From assembly GCA_030833315.1 (NCBI GenBank), contig JAURHM010000028.1:1-40910 (forward strand): a DNA stretch of 40,910 bases. Direction: 5' to 3'. Origin of the DNA: Burkholderiales bacterium (GTDB taxonomy: Bacteria; Pseudomonadota; Gammaproteobacteria; Burkholderiales; SG8-41). Shown piece after piece: positions 36,697 through 40,910 of this stretch (position 1 is the stretch's first letter; every line of letters starts with the position of its first letter). The notes under the pieces are model-generated. The model made no database searches. It was not told the origin of the DNA and was given only the letters and a program-made list of their open reading frames with translations. The position numbers and the translations under genes were made by a program.

Positions 36697-38246
36697 AAGC
36701 CAAACCGCGGTGCCGCAGCCTTGGTTTCAGGGCGCGCGGCACCCGTACCAATGATCACCGCATCACCCTCCTTCAATTCGCCACCCAGCAACTCGGTAAA
36801 CGTGCCGTCGCTGATGCCGAGACGTACGGCGATGGATTTAGGCGCCTGCGATCCCTCCGCCACCCACACCGTTCCGCGTGTCGTGGCCACACCGCGCTGC
36901 CCGGCTGCAATGGCTTCGTATCGTTTCAACTGCTCTTCGTTGAGGATCGCCGCAATTTCGGTGCGTGACTGCGCACGCAAGCGACCGACCTCTTTTTTGC
37001 GCTGCGCCGGATCGTCCACGCTGATGGCCGCGATTTTTTCTGCGGTCGCTTTCTGGATCGCCTCCAGTTTTGCCTGCTGCTCGGCACTGAGTCCGAGTTC
37101 CCTGGTCAAACGCTCGCGCATTGCCTGGCCCTGTCCGCCGCCACCCGGCGCCGCAGCGCTCTCGGACTTCTGCGCTTCTTTTTCGCCTTTCGCCGCCGCC
37201 GCCATGCCCGGCGGACGGAATCGCAAAGCGGCATTCGGCACACGCAGCACCTGGTCGCGGTTGGCGACAGTAATGCGCACATTGGTGGTCATGCCCGGCA
37301 ACAGCGTCAAATCGGGATTGGGCGCGGAAATGATCGCCACATAAGTCACCACGTTCTGCACCACCAGCGCGGCCTTGCGCACCTGGGTGATCTTGCCGCG
37401 GAAGGTACGCCCCGGGAATGAATCGACAGTAAACGTCGCGTCCTGCCCGATGGTGATGCGGCCGATTTCCGACTCATCAATGGACGCCTCGACCTGCATG
37501 TCGGTGAGGTTGCGGGCAATCAGGAACAGCACCGGCGCCTGCAGGCTGGCGGCGACAGTCTGCCCGGCATCCACACTGCGTGAAATGACGATACCGTCTA
37601 CCGGCGCGCGGATGGTGGTGCGCTCGAGATCGACCTTGGCCTGTGCCAGTTGCGATTCGCGTTGTTTCACCAGAGCTTCGCCGTTGCGGATCTGGGCGTC
37701 GCCGACGGCACGCTGCGCCTGCGAGGTCTTCACCTGTTCGGCGGCAATCGCCAGCGCGGACTGGGATTTTTCCAGCGCCGCCTGCGACACAAAACCTTTT
37801 TCGACCAGCATCTGGTTGCGTTTGAGGTCACGCTCGGCCTCGTTCATCGCCACCTGGGTACGTGACACCTCGGCCTGCAAGGCCGCGACATTGGCGCGCT
37901 GGGTCAGCACCGTGGCGCGGGCAGCCTCAAGATCGGACATCGCCTGGTTGACGCGCAACACGAAGGACTCGGGATCAATGCGGGCAATGACATCGCCCTT
38001 TTTCACCACCGAGTTGTAATCGACGAAGATTTCCTTGATCTGTCCGGAAACCTGGGATCCGACCTGCACCGAAACCACGGGGTTGAGGGTACCGGTTGCG
38101 GATACCGCCGCCACCAGTGCGCCGCGCTCGATCTTGGCCAAACGGAATGCCGGCTGGTCCGGCTTGCCGCCCAGCATCCAGTACGCCACGCCGGCAGCGC
38201 CCAGCACCATGGCAGTGCCGGCAATCAGCAATAGCTTTTTGTTCAA
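36693..38246 (-). CDS. macA: MacA-like periplasmic adaptor with a helical insert
   Basis: This 517-residue HlyD-family adaptor is anchored by an N-terminal signal/TM segment (LLLIAGTAMVLGAAGVAYWML). It has the lipoyl half-motifs VGSQVSGQIKEIFVDYNSVVKKGDVIARI and TTIRAPVDGIVISRSVDAGQTV, a long coiled-coil hairpin (about 100-205) and beta-barrel VQNVVTYVAIISAPNPDLTLLPGMTTNVRI. Usual MacA is about 370-400 residues; the excess is a block at about 346-452 rich in Ala/Gly/Lys and then helical (LGLSAEQQAKLEAI, LNEEQLKRYEAI), followed by a resumed membrane-proximal domain. Start is TTG at 38246, with GAGAG upstream. Confidence 0.92.
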   Translation of the reverse strand: MNKKLLLIAGTAMVLGAAGVAYWMLGGKPDQPAFRLAKIERGALVAAVSATGTLNPVVSVQVGSQVSGQIKEIFVDYNSVVKKGDVIARIDPESFVLRVNQAMSDLEAARATVLTQRANVAALQAEVSRTQVAMNEAERDLKRNQMLVEKGFVSQAALEKSQSALAIAAEQVKTSQAQRAVGDAQIRNGEALVKQRESQLAQAKVDLERTTIRAPVDGIVISRSVDAGQTVAASLQAPVLFLIARNLTDMQVEASIDESEIGRITIGQDATFTVDSFPGRTFRGKITQVRKAALVVQNVVTYVAIISAPNPDLTLLPGMTTNVRITVANRDQVLRVPNAALRFRPPGMAAAAKGEKEAQKSESAAAPGGGGQGQAMRERLTRELGLSAEQQAKLEAIQKATAEKIAAISVDDPAQRKKEVGRLRAQSRTEIAAILNEEQLKRYEAIAAGQRGVATTRGTVWVAEGSQAPKSIAVRLGISDGTFTELLGGELKEGDAVIIGTGAARPETKAAAPRFGF

Positions 38247-38340
38247 AAGGATCTCTCGAATACGGACAAATCAAAAACCGGAAAAGACACGCGGCCTGCG
38301 CCAATTGCGGACGGGAGGATCATTCTACTGGAGGGCGAGG

Positions 38341-38712
38341 TCAGTCAGTATTGCCCGGGGCCGGTTGAGAGAAATCCCGCACCGCGTCCCGAATCGCGCG
38401 TTCCATGACCTGAGACAATGCGAGGCCGATCAACGTTCCGCGAACCCGCAACTCACCGCCGGCAGTATCCAAGCGCTGACTCAACTCGGCAGGAATCGGC
38501 GGCGGCTCCTGCCCCACGGCGGTTGCCAGCATTGACGCGCGCAGATGGGCAAACAACAAACTGACATCTTTCTCGTTGACCAGCCCGCCCAACAGCACCT
38601 GCGGGGTCAGCAACGACTCCGGTCCCGAAAAAGGATCACGTTCAGCGGCATGTGCGGATACAGACAGTGCCATACCGGAAACCAAGGCTGATATCAGACG
38701 ACGCAGCTTCAT
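38341..38712 (-). CDS. Small exported protein of unknown function
   Basis: This 123-residue protein begins with a clear signal peptide (MKLRRLISALVSGMALSVSAHA, then AERDPFSG). The mature part of about 101 residues has no cysteines and a helical, leucine-rich centre (LLTPQVLLGGLVNEKDVSLLFAHLRASML), then a Pro-rich turn. I do not recognise the family. ATG at 38712 follows GGGGGTG. It lies 94 bp upstream of macA in the same direction and 78 bp after thiC, so it could be the first gene of the mac efflux unit. Confidence 0.7.
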   Translation of the reverse strand: MKLRRLISALVSGMALSVSAHAAERDPFSGPESLLTPQVLLGGLVNEKDVSLLFAHLRASMLATAVGQEPPPIPAELSQRLDTAGGELRVRGTLIGLALSQVMERAIRDAVRDFSQPAPGNTD

Positions 38713-38790
38713 GGACACCCCCGCAATAAACGTAGTCAGATACAACGCGTCATTACCGCCCGGGGTGTACCTGCCAGGCATCACATCGCT

Positions 38791-40815
<2,025 letters not shown>

Positions 40816-40822
40816 GCCGCCA

Positions 40823-40851
40823 ACGCTAAAGGAATTGTGGGATAATTGCAA
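40823..40851 (-). promoter_or_regulatory. Candidate thiC promoter
   Basis: Leftward TTGCAA (40851-40846), 17-bp spacer and TAGCGT (40828-40823) lie just before the riboswitch. The -10 match is poor. The remaining 40852-40910 is AT-rich and holds no feature I can support. Confidence 0.3.
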
Positions 40852-40910
40852 GTTGGAAAAGCGCTGGCAGCCTGATTTTTTATTCAATTTATTCAACGGG
40901 TTACAAAACC

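Overview
The window is a dense, GC-rich chromosomal segment from a betaproteobacterium. The gene set and order (glnA, DUF4124, ntrB, ntrC in a row; a napDAGHB cluster; pyrR-pyrB followed by a dihydroorotase-like gene) suggest the Rhodocyclales/Nitrosomonadales side of the class; the genus cannot be fixed from the sequence alone. I call 37 protein genes. I see no rRNA, tRNA, CRISPR array, transposase or phage gene, and no stretch over 300 bases lacks a gene or a recognisable regulatory element.

Left part (1-8.5 kb), polyphosphate and phosphate: the 3' end of rpiA, then phoU and ppx rightward, meeting a leftward set ppk1, CYTH-CHAD, sixA and a two-domain PPK2. One cluster therefore holds polyphosphate synthesis (PPK1), degradation (PPX), use for nucleotide phosphorylation (PPK2), a polyphosphate-binding type protein (CHAD) and a histidine phosphatase. 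Leftward yggX, argA and rsmE lie upstream of ppk1.

Middle (11-22 kb), housekeeping: trkA-trkH potassium uptake; photolyase phrB facing away from yqgE-ruvX-pyrR-pyrB-pyrC' across an apparent overlapping bidirectional promoter; oligopeptidase A; and a DUF4124/glutaredoxin-like secreted protein. The dihydroorotase-like gene has lost nearly all of its metal ligands and should be a structural partner of aspartate carbamoyltransferase, so an active dihydroorotase must be encoded elsewhere.

22-28 kb, anaerobic respiration: leftward napD-napA-napG-napH-napB (periplasmic nitrate reductase, no napC in the window) behind a near-consensus FNR box, with an 8-G run at the napD ribosome binding site and a strong hairpin between napA and napG; then exonuclease III.

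28-33.7 kb, nitrogen control: ntrC, ntrB, a DUF4124 gene and glnA, all leftward. The glnA upstream region carries a sigma-54 promoter and two NtrC-type dyads about 30 bp apart, so the sensor, the regulator and its main target lie together.

33.7-40.9 kb: a rhodanese, uppP, a MacA-MacB type efflux system with the ATPase and permease as separate genes (the MacA adaptor carries an unusual helical insert), a small exported protein of unknown function, and thiC under a TPP riboswitch whose downstream hairpin can mask the thiC ribosome binding site. Several small repeats sit exactly at stop codons; one 29-bp AT-rich repeat occurs both inside the CHAD gene and across the macA stop codon.
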